Shown here: positions 7,110 to 13,303 of the stretch, piece by piece | Layout of the letters: every line of letters begins with the position of its first letter | Position numbering within the stretch: the stretch's first letter is position 1 | Source: Streptomyces sp. ALI-76-A | GTDB lineage: Bacteria; Actinomycetota; Actinomycetes; Streptomycetales; Streptomycetaceae | DNA length: 64,000 bases | Direction: 5' to 3' | Assembly (NCBI RefSeq): GCF_030287445.1 | Contig: NZ_JASVWB010000002.1 | Location: forward strand, 7,378,001 to 7,442,000 | Notes under the pieces: generated by a model | Databases searched by the model: none | What the model was told of the DNA's origin: nothing | The model's input: the letters and a program-made list of their open reading frames with translations, nothing else | Program-made: the position numbers and the translations under genes

Positions 7110-7730
7110 ATGATTGACTGGACGAAGTACACGAAGATTGCCGAGGGTGTCGCGCGTCGAGTGGCCGAGGAGTACCCCGGTATCGAGGCCGAGGACATTC
7201 GGCAGGAGATTCTTCTTCACGTCGTCGAGAAGGAAGCCGTGTACGAGGGGGCCGAGTATCCCGATGGACAGCTTCGGAACAACTTCCGGAAGATCGCCGT
7301 CAGCTACGCGGGCAAAGAGCGGTACACGTACATCTATCACTCTGCGGAGTACGTTTACACGTCCTCGGAAGTGCGACAGCTCTTCGAGAAGGCGTTTTTC
7401 CAGCCTGAGCTTTGGGAGAAGGCCCCGACGAAGGATGACGCCGTTTCCGTGGCCGCCGGGGGTGTCGTCGTCGCCCTTTGGGACCTTGACCGCGCTTACA
7501 GCCTTCTGCCCGTCCTCGACTCCCAGGTGATCGCGAAGCGATACGAGCGGGGTGAGTCTCTTTCCTCGGCCGAAACGATGCGGCTTTCTCGGGCTATCGA
7601 CAAGATCGTACGGACGCTGAACAACAGTGTCGTCAAGCGTCAGCAGGAAGCTAAGGCGCATTCCGGCCCCGGAAGCCGTGACGCCATGACGAACGCGCAT
7701 TCGCAGTACGTCACCTCTTCTTCGCACTGA
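7110..7730 (+). CDS. Sigma factor-like protein
   Basis: A 206-aa protein. Residues 10-60 (VARRVAEEYPGIEAEDIRQE...LRNNFRKIA) resemble sigma region 2. Residues about 130-175 (YSLLPVLDSQVIAKRYERGE...LSRAIDKIVRTLN) resemble the region 4 helix-turn-helix. The spacing fits a two-domain ECF-like sigma, though similarity is loose. ATG 7110 has GGAG upstream. If active it could direct late or middle transcription; the cassette promoters downstream look like ordinary primary-sigma promoters. Confidence 0.6.
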   Translation: MIDWTKYTKIAEGVARRVAEEYPGIEAEDIRQEILLHVVEKEAVYEGAEYPDGQLRNNFRKIAVSYAGKERYTYIYHSAEYVYTSSEVRQLFEKAFFQPELWEKAPTKDDAVSVAAGGVVVALWDLDRAYSLLPVLDSQVIAKRYERGESLSSAETMRLSRAIDKIVRTLNNSVVKRQQEAKAHSGPGSRDAMTNAHSQYVTSSSH

Positions 7731-7745
7731 AGCTACTATTTGAAA
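7729..7745 (+). promoter_or_regulatory. Operator/stoperator-like motif
   Basis: GAAGCTACTATTTGAAA begins inside the stop codon of the sigma-like gene and points with transcription. Confidence 0.65.
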
Positions 7746-7784
7746 CCGCCACCCCTGGCGCCCGATACTAGAAACACGAAATGC

Positions 7785-7819
7785 GGAGGGCGGCCGGTGA
7801 AGAGTCCCGGCCCCCCTCC
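7785..7819 (+). terminator. Long hairpin, terminator or attenuator
   Basis: GGAGGG-c-GGCCGG pairs with CCGGCC-c-CCCTCC around a 9-nt loop. There is no good T run, and translation of the lipoprotein starts 28 nt later, so it may attenuate rather than stop transcription. Confidence 0.55.
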
Positions 7820-7847
7820 GTTTCCAATTCCCGAAAGGCTCCGCCGA

Positions 7848-8138
7848 ATGACCCGAAAGACGCTCAGTCGCTCGAAGCGGCTTGCCGTGGCCCTGGCCGC
7901 CGCTCTTCTGGCCGCTATCGGCATCGTGTCGTGTGACCAGGAAAGCGCGTGTGCGGCCCCCATGGGGATCAGCGCTCCCCGCCCTGCCCCTGCCCCGGCC
8001 CCGCGCGTTCCGTCCTTCTCGAAGCCGTCTGCCCCTCGGCCGGCCCCGGCCCCGGCCCGTCCCTCGACCCCGAGGAGTGGCGGCCACTCGACCACCGTTG
8101 TTCCGGTGCCCGTGTACGTGGACGGGAGCCACTGTTGA
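7848..8138 (+). CDS. Pro/Ala-rich putative lipoprotein
   Basis: A 96-aa protein. A basic N-terminus (MTRKTLSRSKR) is followed by a hydrophobic stretch (LAVALAAALLAAIG) and IVSC, which fits a lipobox with Cys29 as acylation site. The rest is Pro/Ala/Ser-rich (APRPAPAPAPRVPS repeats) and ends VDGSHC. It is therefore predicted to be anchored outside the membrane. A surface lipoprotein in an early operon is typical of superinfection-exclusion factors, but the function is inferred. GAAAGG lies about 8 nt before ATG 7848. Confidence 0.65.
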   Translation: MTRKTLSRSKRLAVALAAALLAAIGIVSCDQESACAAPMGISAPRPAPAPAPRVPSFSKPSAPRPAPAPARPSTPRSGGHSTTVVPVPVYVDGSHC

Positions 8139-8437
8139 GGGGGCTTGCGGTAGGCGGCCCGCTTCACGGCAAGGTGATCGGCAGTAGCCGAGACGTAGAA
8201 GTAGCCGAGGAATTCCACACCCGCCCGTTCGCGCGGTACTACCTCGATTCGACCTCCCCGTTCCGGCGGGGCCGGTACCGGGCCGAACGACTCGGCTTCT
8301 CCGGTAGCTCGAAGGCCGCGTACTTCTGGGTGTACGACGCGCACTCGACGGAAGCCGCTCAGGGCATGGCGTGGGAAATGCTTCTCGCCGAGGCTGAGAA
8401 GGGCTACGCGGACCGCGAAGAGGTTCGGTTCTCCTGA
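8135..8437 (+). CDS. Conserved actinophage-type small protein
   Basis: A 100-aa protein starting at TTG 8135, which overlaps the previous stop (TTGA). The opening AVGGPLHGKV is typical of small actinophage/Streptomyces proteins of unknown function. The middle has aromatic beta strands (AAYFWVYDAH). No catalytic motif was seen. Confidence 0.65.
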   Translation: MRGLAVGGPLHGKVIGSSRDVEVAEEFHTRPFARYYLDSTSPFRRGRYRAERLGFSGSSKAAYFWVYDAHSTEAAQGMAWEMLLAEAEKGYADREEVRFS

Positions 8438-8808
8438 AGATTCTCGTTACAGGCTCCCGAGATTGGGAGGACGCCCGGACCATCGAGCTTGAGATGTTCC
8501 GGGCTTTGTATGAGGCGAAGACGCCCTTCGATCACGCCGTACTGATTCACGGAGCCTGCCCCACCGGGGCGGATGCTCTCGCCGACGAATACGCCAGGGC
8601 GACCGGAATGCATGTGATCCGGCGGCCCGCCGATTGGGACCAGCACGGGAAGCGCGCGGGGTTCCTGCGGAACGTCGAGCTGGTCGAGCTACAGCCGGAT
8701 ATCTGCCTGGCCTTCATCCGAAACGGAAGCCGAGGGGCTTCCATGACCGCCCAACTTGCCGAGAAGGCAGGGATAGAGACCCGGAGGTTCACCGTATGCC
8801 CCGAGTGA
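8434..8808 (+). CDS. SLOG-family nucleotide-binding protein (DUF2493/YspA-like)
   Basis: A 124-aa protein. KILVTGSRDWED, then LIHGACPTGADALADEYAR and a later IRNGSRGAS form the SLOG Rossmann pattern with a glycine-rich loop. The family binds or cleaves nucleotide-derived ligands and is often linked to mobile elements and defence. The conserved VTGSRDW requires a start upstream of ATG 8494, and the only candidate is CTG 8434, overlapping the previous stop (CTGA) as GTGA and TTGA do elsewhere in this operon. Confidence 0.72.
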   Translation: MKILVTGSRDWEDARTIELEMFRALYEAKTPFDHAVLIHGACPTGADALADEYARATGMHVIRRPADWDQHGKRAGFLRNVELVELQPDICLAFIRNGSRGASMTAQLAEKAGIETRRFTVCPE

Positions 8809-9026
8809 TCATCGACAATCCGCACGCCTACTACCCGAAGTTTCCCCGCGTGATCGAGGCCGAGACGGAAGAGAGCCTTGACCGGCAGGTGAAGCGTTGC
8901 CTGTCCGGCATGAAGGGTCAGTACAGCGCAGCGAAGTACGCGAAGACCACCGTGACGCGCGTGATCGGCACTCGGGACGCGTCGGCGGAGTACATCGCCG
9001 AGGGGGCCGCGGGTGACCGTGCCTGA
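8796..9026 (+). CDS. Hypothetical small protein
   Basis: A 76-aa protein, ATG 8796, overlapping the SLOG gene by 13 nt. The C-terminal half is basic and helical (LDRQVKRCLSGMKGQYSAAKYAKT). No recognised domain. It is in operon with its neighbours. Confidence 0.6.
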   Translation: MPRVIIDNPHAYYPKFPRVIEAETEESLDRQVKRCLSGMKGQYSAAKYAKTTVTRVIGTRDASAEYIAEGAAGDRA

Positions 9027-9246
9027 ACGCGTTGTAGTCCTGGCAGGGTCTCTAGCCCAGTTCCGCCAGTGGTGCCGTTCGGCCGGCCTCGACCCCGAGG
9101 CGCGGCACGTCACCTATGCCCGAGACGTTCAGGCCTTGTACGGCCTTCACGGTGTCCGCTTAGTTCGGTGCGGTACCTGGCACCTACGGCCGGACGCCCG
9201 CGCCCTCGACAACTACGCCCGCGCCCTCGAAGCCCGGTCCGGATAG
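9013..9246 (+). CDS. Hypothetical small protein, last gene of the early operon
   Basis: A 77-aa protein from GTG 9013, overlapping the preceding gene by 14 nt. AGSLAQFRQWCRSAGLDP...ARDVQALYGLHGVRLVRCGTW suggests a small alpha/beta domain. No family was assigned. It is followed by a strong UUCG terminator at 9326. Confidence 0.6.
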   Translation: MTVPERVVVLAGSLAQFRQWCRSAGLDPEARHVTYARDVQALYGLHGVRLVRCGTWHLRPDARALDNYARALEARSG

Positions 9247-9294
9247 CTTCCGCCACGAACCTTCCGGTACTCTCGAACCCGCACCTTCCCCTAT

Positions 9295-9306
9295 CTCTCG
9301 CTGACA
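9295..9306 (-). promoter_or_regulatory. Leader motif in antisense orientation
   Basis: The reverse complement of TGTCAGCGAGAG lies just upstream of the early operon terminator. On the minus strand it is followed by ATAGGGGAAGG. No ORF follows, and no clear -35/-10 pair was found. It may start an antisense RNA against the operon end, or be chance. Confidence 0.35.
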
Positions 9307-9325
9307 CTTGAGTAGGTCGGTGCGA

Positions 9326-9353
9326 CGGCCCCCGCTTCGGCGGGGGCCGTTTT
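9326..9353 (+). terminator. Strong terminator with UUCG loop
   Basis: CGGCCCCCGC-TTCG-GCGGGGGCCG followed by TTTT. It closes the early operon. Confidence 0.9.
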
Positions 9354-9363
9354 GGTGTGCCCT

Positions 9364-9460
9364 GATACTAGCATCTGGAACAGCCCGTTTAAACGTTGAC
9401 ACAGATTCCAAATATGAGTAACGTTCTTCCTGTCAGCGAGACGGCCGGACAGTCCGGCCG
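9364..9460 (+). promoter_or_regulatory. Cassette promoter (inverted-operator type) with two operators and hairpin leader
   Basis: Forward operator GATACTAGCATCTGGAA (9364-9380); GTTTAAAC (9387-9394); -35 TTGACA (9396-9401); 17-nt spacer with the inverted operator TTCCAAATATGAGTAAC (9406-9422); -10 TAACGT (9419-9424). The leader TGTCAGCGAGAC (9431-9442) starts 6 nt after the -10 and leads into the hairpin CGGCCGG/CCGGCCG (9442-9460). Confidence 0.8.
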
Positions 9461-9480
9461 GGTAACGAAGGGGAAGAACA

Positions 9481-10140
9481 ATGCGAGAGATCACCCGCGA
9501 AGAGTGGCTTCACCTGGCGATTGAGGCCCTGCGGCCCGAGTTCGAGAAGATCGAGTTTCCCCTTCCCGAGAAGATTCACGTCAGCGTCGGCTTCGGCTAC
9601 GGCGCGAAGCGCGAAAGCGCTACGATCCTCGGCCAGTGCTGGGCTAGCCGAGTTTCCGAAGATGGCGTGAACCACATCTTCATCAGCCCCGAAATGAACG
9701 ATGCGGCCCGCGTCCTCGACGTTCTGATTCATGAGCTGGTGCACGCTGCGGACGACTGCAAGAGCGGCCATAAGGGGGCCTTCGCGAAGGCCGCTAAGGC
9801 TCTCGGCCTTACGGGCAAGATGACTGCCACGGTTGCCACCCCCGAACTGACCGAGAAGCTTCGGGAGTTGGCTAAGGGCCTCGGCCCGTACGCTCACGCC
9901 ACGCTTTACCCGATGGGTAAGCCGATCCAGCCGAAGACGGAGCCGACCCCGGAAGGCCCCGAGGAAGACCCGGAAGAGCCCCCGGTTTCCTCTGGCCCGA
10001 AGAAGCAGGGAACCCGCATGGTCAAGGTTCAGTGCTCTAAGAAGTGCGAGTGTGGCGGGATGATCCTCCGGACTACTGAAAAGTGGCTCGAAGTCGGAAT
10101 GCCCTTCTGCCCGAAGGGGACGGAGATGGAGCGAGGCTGA
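9481..10140 (+). CDS. SprT-like zinc metalloprotease
   Basis: A 219-aa protein. LIHELVHAADDCKSGHKGAF (about residues 79-98) gives HExxH plus the downstream GH of SprT/Spartan proteases. The C-terminus has a zinc ribbon (CSKKCECGG...FCPKG), as in SprT proteins, joined by a Pro/Glu-rich linker. Family members cleave DNA-protein crosslinks or fold as DNA-associated metalloproteases. It has its own promoter, hairpin leader and terminator. ATG 9481 follows AAGGGGAA. Confidence 0.82.
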   Translation: MREITREEWLHLAIEALRPEFEKIEFPLPEKIHVSVGFGYGAKRESATILGQCWASRVSEDGVNHIFISPEMNDAARVLDVLIHELVHAADDCKSGHKGAFAKAAKALGLTGKMTATVATPELTEKLRELAKGLGPYAHATLYPMGKPIQPKTEPTPEGPEEDPEEPPVSSGPKKQGTRMVKVQCSKKCECGGMILRTTEKWLEVGMPFCPKGTEMERG

Positions 10141-10152
10141 CAGGCCAACCGG

Positions 10153-10175
10153 CGGCCCCCTTCGGGGGGCCGTTT
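10153..10175 (+). terminator. Terminator
   Basis: CGGCCCCC-TTCG-GGGGGCCG, then TTT. Confidence 0.85.
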
Positions 10176-10194
10176 GGCGTTTCTGGCCCCGCTC

Positions 10195-10253
10195 GAACCT
10201 GTTATTTGACACGCCCCGTTTAAACGCGGTAGCTTCTTCCCTGTCAGCGAGAG
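10195..10253 (+). promoter_or_regulatory. Cassette promoter (forward-operator type)
   Basis: Operator GAACCTGTTATTTGACA (10195-10211) includes the -35 TTGACA (10206-10211). GTTTAAAC (10218-10225) lies in an 18-nt spacer before -10 TAGCTT (10230-10235). Leader TGTCAGCGAGAG is at 10242-10253. No strong hairpin follows in this copy. Confidence 0.8.
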
Positions 10254-10280
10254 ATAGCAACAGCCCGAAGGGGAACCGAA

Positions 10281-10721
10281 ATGCAGACCATGAAGATTGC
10301 CGAGACTGCCAACGTCGCCGACTCGAAGGGCGTGTTCGTCTTCGGCGGGAAGGCCGCCGGACGGAAGGCCCCTAAGAGGGAACTGGTGCCGGTCAAGGTC
10401 GAGTCTCACCCCCGAGGGATTGTGAAGCTGATTCACGCGGAGACTGGCGAAGAGGTTCTTCACTCCCGTACGGGAACGGTCATCTTTGCGGGTGCCGTGA
10501 ACGGTCAGCCGGCCGAGGCCGAGGCGAAGCCGAAGCGGCCCCGGAAGAAGGCCGTGAAGGCCCCTGAGATGGCCGAGAAGCCCCAGGCCGAGGAGAAGCC
10601 CCAGGCCCCCGCTAAGAAGCCCGGTAAGGCCCCGAAGAACTTCATCGAGCTTGCGAAGTCGGGCAACACCGAAGCGGCTCGGGCGTACTGGTCGCGCCGG
10701 GTGGCCGAGTACGAAGGCTGA
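10281..10721 (+). CDS. Lys/Ala/Pro-rich basic protein
   Basis: A 146-aa protein. Residues 1-75 form a beta-rich domain (VFVFGGKAAGRK, GIVKLIHAETGEEVLH). Residues about 78-125 are a disordered Lys/Ala/Pro segment (KPKRPRKKAVKAPEMAEKPQ) resembling histone-like tails. The last 25 residues are helical. Nucleic-acid binding is likely from composition. Single-gene cassette; ATG 10281 follows AAGGGGAA. Confidence 0.65.
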   Translation: MQTMKIAETANVADSKGVFVFGGKAAGRKAPKRELVPVKVESHPRGIVKLIHAETGEEVLHSRTGTVIFAGAVNGQPAEAEAKPKRPRKKAVKAPEMAEKPQAEEKPQAPAKKPGKAPKNFIELAKSGNTEAARAYWSRRVAEYEG

Positions 10722-10729
10722 CAGGGAAC

Positions 10730-10755
10730 GGCCCCCGGAAGGGGGCCTTCTCTTC
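10730..10755 (+). terminator. Terminator with GGAA loop
   Basis: GGCCCCC-GGAA-GGGGGCC, then a TTCTCTT tail. Confidence 0.85.
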
Positions 10756-10760
10756 CCCCT

Positions 10761-10835
10761 GAAGCTGTCATTTGGAATTTGCGTTTAAACGTGCTAGCTT
10801 TCTCTTGTCAGCGAGACACCGGGAACCGCCCGGTG
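10761..10835 (+). promoter_or_regulatory. Cassette promoter (forward-operator type) with hairpin leader
   Basis: Operator GAAGCTGTCATTTGGAA (10761-10777) with -35 TTGGAA; GTTTAAAC (10783-10790) in a 17-nt spacer; -10 TAGCTT (10795-10800); leader TGTCAGCGAGAC (10806-10817); hairpin CACCGGG-AACCG-CCCGGTG (10817-10835). Confidence 0.82.
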
Positions 10836-10854
10836 GGAGCAAAGGGGAAGAGCG

Positions 10855-11046
10855 ATGAACGTTTCCGGTGAGTGGGTTCTTCTCGGTCACGGTCGGCCCG
10901 AGGGCGACGTGTACGAGGGTCCGGGCGTGTACGCCGAGATCGAAGAGCGTTGCCACTCTTGGAACGAGGAGCAGACCGCCCGTGAGCGGCGCGGGGAGGC
11001 CCCGCGCGGTTCTCTCCAGCGGTTCTACATAAAGAGGGTGGCCTAA
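10855..11046 (+). CDS. Small cassette protein, unknown
   Basis: A 63-aa protein beginning MNVSGEWVLLGHGRPEGD, with a charged helical middle (EERCHSWNEEQTARERRGE). No family recognised. ATG 10855 follows AAAGGGGAAGAG. It is the only gene between its promoter and terminator. Confidence 0.65.
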   Translation: MNVSGEWVLLGHGRPEGDVYEGPGVYAEIEERCHSWNEEQTARERRGEAPRGSLQRFYIKRVA

Positions 11047-11056
11047 CCGCCCTCGT

Positions 11057-11082
11057 CCCCCGCTTCGGCGGGGGCCTTCTTC
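11057..11082 (+). terminator. Terminator with UUCG loop
   Basis: CCCCCGC-TTCG-GCGGGGG, then CCTTCTTC. Confidence 0.85.
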
Positions 11083-11094
11083 GTTTCCGGGGCC

Positions 11095-11150
11095 GTTTAA
11101 ACTTGCCCCCGATTCCAAATGATAGTAACGTTGCCCTTGTCAGCAGAGAG
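11095..11150 (+). promoter_or_regulatory. Cassette promoter (inverted-operator type)
   Basis: GTTTAAAC (11095-11102) touches -35 TTGCCC (11103-11108). The inverted operator TTCCAAATGATAGTAAC (11113-11129) fills the 17-nt spacer and overlaps -10 TAACGT (11126-11131). The leader variant TGTCAGCAGAGAG (11138-11150) has no following hairpin. Confidence 0.8.
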
Positions 11151-11162
11151 AAGGGAAACGCA

Positions 11163-11378
11163 ATGTACTTCGAGCGCGCGGGGAAGAGCCGTCACCGGGT
11201 CGTCGTGGACGTACCGGGGGAGGCCCCGAAGCCGATTGGCTACGTGATGAAGCACCGGGGCGTATGGCAGTGCACCGACCTGGCCGGAAACCCGATCAAG
11301 ACGGCCCCCACCGGCATGGGTTGGCCTAACCGGCTCTCGGCCGGCCTCGAACTTGAAGAGGCCCTGAAGGGCGAGTGA
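11163..11378 (+). CDS. Small cassette protein, unknown
   Basis: A 71-aa protein starting at ATG 11163 after AAGGGAAACGCA. Beta-rich (HRVVVDVPGEAPKPIGYVMKH) with a C-terminal amphipathic helix. It resembles small single-domain proteins of unknown function common in Streptomyces phages. Confidence 0.6.
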   Translation: MYFERAGKSRHRVVVDVPGEAPKPIGYVMKHRGVWQCTDLAGNPIKTAPTGMGWPNRLSAGLELEEALKGE

Positions 11379-11382
11379 TTGA

Positions 11383-11410
11383 GGGGCCGGAAGAATCCGG
11401 CCCCTTCTTC
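11383..11410 (+). terminator. Terminator
   Basis: GGGGCCGG-AAGAAT-CCGGCCCC, then TTCTTC. Confidence 0.85.
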
Positions 11411-11421
11411 ATGTCCGGACC

Positions 11422-11498
11422 GTTTACACGCTTGCGCGGCGTTCCAAATACTAGTATCGTCTTCCTTGTCAGCGAGAGACACCGGGAAAGACCCGGTG
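11422..11498 (+). promoter_or_regulatory. Cassette promoter (inverted-operator type) with hairpin leader
   Basis: GTTTACAC variant palindrome (11422-11429); -35 TTGCGC (11432-11437); inverted operator TTCCAAATACTAGTATC (11442-11458) in a 17-nt spacer; -10 TATCGT (11455-11460); leader TGTCAGCGAGAG (11467-11478); hairpin CACCGGG-AAAGA-CCCGGTG (11480-11498). Confidence 0.82.
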
Positions 11499-11520
11499 CA
11501 CAACGTGAAGGGGAACGGCA

Positions 11521-11628
11521 ATGCACTTCCTTGACCCGAACTGGAAGCTTGTTTGTGTCTGGCACAAGGGATGCGACGAGAACCCGAACCACGCTCACCG
11601 CTTCAAGTGGGTGAAGGTCGAGAAGTAG
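11521..11628 (+). CDS. 35-aa cassette protein
   Basis: ATG 11521 opens a 36-codon frame: MHFLDPNWKLVCVWHKG, then CDENPNHAHRFKWVKVEK. The Cys/His content (C12, H15, C18, H24, H26) would allow metal binding. It follows AAGGGGAACGGCA, has the full cassette promoter and hairpin leader, and is followed at once by a terminator, so expression is well supported despite the size. Confidence 0.75.
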   Translation: MHFLDPNWKLVCVWHKGCDENPNHAHRFKWVKVEK

Positions 11629-11635
11629 TCGACCT

Positions 11636-11660
11636 GGGGGCCTCGAAAGAGGCCCCCTGC
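11636..11660 (+). terminator. Terminator with GAAA loop
   Basis: GGGGGCCTC-GAAA-GAGGCCCCC, with no strong T run. Confidence 0.75.
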
Positions 11661-11695
11661 CTACCCGGAATTCCGTACCGACCAAAGGGCACCCC

Positions 11696-11890
11696 ATGCA
11701 AGCGAGCACGCTCCACACCTACTACCTGACCTTCTCCTACACCTACCAGGGTCGAGCCTTGACGCTCACCTACGCGATAGAAGCCAAGGATCGGGGACGG
11801 GCCGAGGAGAGGGGCCGCGAAATCTTCGCGAAGCGGCAGATGCCCGAATGCGAGATTACGGCCGTGAAGGTAGAGCTTCTGTACCTCTGA
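11696..11890 (+). CDS. Small protein, unknown
   Basis: A 64-aa protein of two beta strands and a helix (YYLTFSYTYQGRALTLTYAIE, AEERGREIFAKR, CEITAVKVELLYL), a compact alpha/beta layout. ATG 11696 follows AAAGGGCACCCC. It lacks its own promoter module and probably depends on read-through of the terminator at 11636. Confidence 0.6.
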   Translation: MQASTLHTYYLTFSYTYQGRALTLTYAIEAKDRGRAEERGREIFAKRQMPECEITAVKVELLYL

Positions 11891-11898
11891 GCGCAGCG

Positions 11899-11926
11899 AA
11901 GGGCACCCTGGAAGGGGTGCCCTTTC
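11899..11926 (+). terminator. Terminator
   Basis: AAGGGCACC / GGTGCCCTT stem, loop CTGGAAG, followed by TCC. Confidence 0.8.
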
Positions 11927-11936
11927 CTGTTGTTTG

Positions 11937-12010
11937 GAAGCTATGACTTGAAATCCGGGCTGACTAAGTGCTAGGTTCCCAATGTCAGCGAGAAACGGCC
12001 CGAAGGGCCG
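11937..12010 (+). promoter_or_regulatory. Cassette promoter (forward-operator type) of the Lsr2 operon
   Basis: Operator variant GAAGCTATGACTTGAAA (11937-11953) with -35 TTGAAA; 18-nt spacer without GTTTAAAC; -10 TAGGTT (11972-11977); leader TGTCAGCGAGAA (11983-11994); hairpin CGGCCC-GAA-GGGCCG (11996-12010). The motif and spacer diverge more than in other copies. Confidence 0.72.
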
Positions 12011-12022
12011 GAAGGGAATCCA

Positions 12023-12676
12023 GTGCAGAAGACGGATAAGGCCGCCGCTAGCGTGGTCGCCGGTATTGCGGCGGGGGCGTTCACGCTCTCGTATGAGGCT
12101 CTTCGGAGCGTCTACCTGGGGAGCGACGGAAACCACGACCTGAGCCCCATATACCCGCTCATTGTCGAAGGGTTCGTCACGGTGGCCGTATGGGTCGCCT
12201 ACAGGCTCCGTGACTACGGGTGGAAGGCCACGGCCTACCCGTGGACCCTGGCCGCCCTGTTCTTCGCGTACTCGCTTTGGTCGAACAGCCTCCCGGACAC
12301 CGTTCCGGGGCCGGTAATCCGCGGAGTGCCCTCCCTGGCCGTGCCCCTGGCCGTCCACCTGTTCACGCACCTTCTGAAGCGTCGTGAGCCTGTCGGGGCC
12401 GAGCTGGTCGAGCTGGTCGCCGAGGACGGCCAGGAGGACGAAGAGCCCCTGTCGGATGAGCCCTGGCCGGCCTGGGAGCCCCCGGCGGTTCAGGCCCCCA
12501 TCTTCGCGGCCTCGGTGGCGAAGGTTCCGGCCGTTACCGTGGCCACGGATTCGAGCGCCGTGATTCGGTCCTGGGCGCGACAGAACGGCTTCACGGTGAA
12601 GGACACCGGGCGGATTCCTGACAACGTCCTGAAGGCGTACGCCAGGGCGCACGGCGGAACGGTAGTCACTCCGTGA
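12023..12676 (+). CDS. DUF2637-type membrane protein fused to an Lsr2 DNA-binding domain
   Basis: A 217-aa protein. Residues 1-115 carry about four hydrophobic segments (SVVAGIAAGAFTLSYEALR, SPIYPLIVEGFVTVAVW, YPWTLAALFFAYSLW, GVPSLAVPLAVHLFTHLL), the pattern of DUF2637/SpdB-like membrane proteins of Streptomyces mobile elements. After an acidic linker, residues about 180-213 (AVIRSWARQNGFTVKDTGRIPDNVLKAYARAHG) match the Lsr2 C-terminal AT-hook-like domain. This would tether AT-rich DNA to the membrane. GTG 12023; coupled to the Lsr2 gene by a GTGA overlap. Confidence 0.8.
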   Translation: MQKTDKAAASVVAGIAAGAFTLSYEALRSVYLGSDGNHDLSPIYPLIVEGFVTVAVWVAYRLRDYGWKATAYPWTLAALFFAYSLWSNSLPDTVPGPVIRGVPSLAVPLAVHLFTHLLKRREPVGAELVELVAEDGQEDEEPLSDEPWPAWEPPAVQAPIFAASVAKVPAVTVATDSSAVIRSWARQNGFTVKDTGRIPDNVLKAYARAHGGTVVTP

Positions 12677-13149
12677 CGCGTCTCGGGTGGTGCATGACGG
12701 GGCATCACGAAACTTGCCCCGTCCGCACGGTAAGCGGCCTAGCTTGTGGCTGTAGTTGCCACGCTGGTAAGAAGTCCACGAACGTAATCGAACTTTTCCC
12801 GAAGAAGGAACACACCATGGCCCAGAAGGTAATCACGACTCTCGAAGACGACCTTGACGGTTCCGAGGCGAGTCAGACGGTTCTCTTCGCCCTCGACGGG
12901 AAGTCCTACGAGATCGACCTGAACGACGACAACAACGCGAAGCTTCGTGAGGCCCTGGCCCCGTACATCGGTGCGGCCCGGAAGGTCTCTGGGGGCCGTG
13001 CAACGGTTCGCCGACTCGGGACCGGCAAGCCTGCCGAAGACTCGGGCGCCATTCGGGAATGGGCGAAGGCCAACGGCTTCGAGGTGAACGACCGGGGCCG
13101 CGTGCCCGCGTCCATCCGTGAGGCGTACGAGAAGGCGAACGCCGCGTAG
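12673..13149 (+). CDS. lsr2: Lsr2-family nucleoid protein, possibly with N-terminal Cys-rich extension
   Basis: From ATG 12817 a 110-aa Lsr2 is encoded: MAQKVITTLEDDLDGSEA dimerisation domain, then IREWAKANGFEVNDRGRVPA, the minor-groove-binding domain with the RGR core. The frame is open from GTG 12673, adding 48 residues with CMTGHHETCPVRTVSGLACG, a Cys/His-rich finger found alone in other actinophage proteins. AAGAAGGA before ATG 12817 is a good ribosome site, so both forms may be made. Lsr2 silences AT-rich DNA; a phage copy may silence the prophage or counter host Lsr2. Confidence 0.85.
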   Translation: MTRLGWCMTGHHETCPVRTVSGLACGCSCHAGKKSTNVIELFPKKEHTMAQKVITTLEDDLDGSEASQTVLFALDGKSYEIDLNDDNNAKLREALAPYIGAARKVSGGRATVRRLGTGKPAEDSGAIREWAKANGFEVNDRGRVPASIREAYEKANAA

Positions 13150-13185
13150 CTCGACCAGCTCGACCAGCTCGACCAGCTCGACCAC
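13150..13185 (+). repeat. Four tandem 9-bp repeats
   Basis: CTCGACCAG three times plus CTCGACCAC, directly after the lsr2 stop codon and before its terminator. It looks like a slippage expansion. Confidence 0.85.
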
Positions 13186-13213
13186 GGCCCCCGCTTCGGC
13201 GGGGGCCTTCGTC
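13186..13213 (+). terminator. Terminator with UUCG loop
   Basis: GGCCCCCGC-TTCG-GCGGGGGCC, then TTCGTCGT. Confidence 0.85.
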
Positions 13214-13215
13214 GT

Positions 13216-13286
13216 GTTTAAACGTTGCGCCGGATTCCAAATAACAGTATCGTCTTCCTTGTCAGCGAGACGACCCCTCGGGGTCG
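13216..13286 (+). promoter_or_regulatory. Cassette promoter (inverted-operator type) with hairpin leader
   Basis: GTTTAAAC (13216-13223); -35 TTGCGC (13225-13230); inverted operator TTCCAAATAACAGTATC (13235-13251); -10 TATCGT (13248-13253); leader TGTCAGCGAGAC (13260-13271); hairpin CGACCC-CTCG-GGGTCG (13271-13286). Confidence 0.82.
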
Positions 13287-13303
13287 AAGGGAAGGGAAGA
13301 CCC

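Noticed and set aside
7095..8483. 462-aa minus-strand ORF
   Set aside because: Arg/Gly/Pro-rich translation of the complement of three real plus-strand genes, with no domain. A GC-codon-bias artefact.
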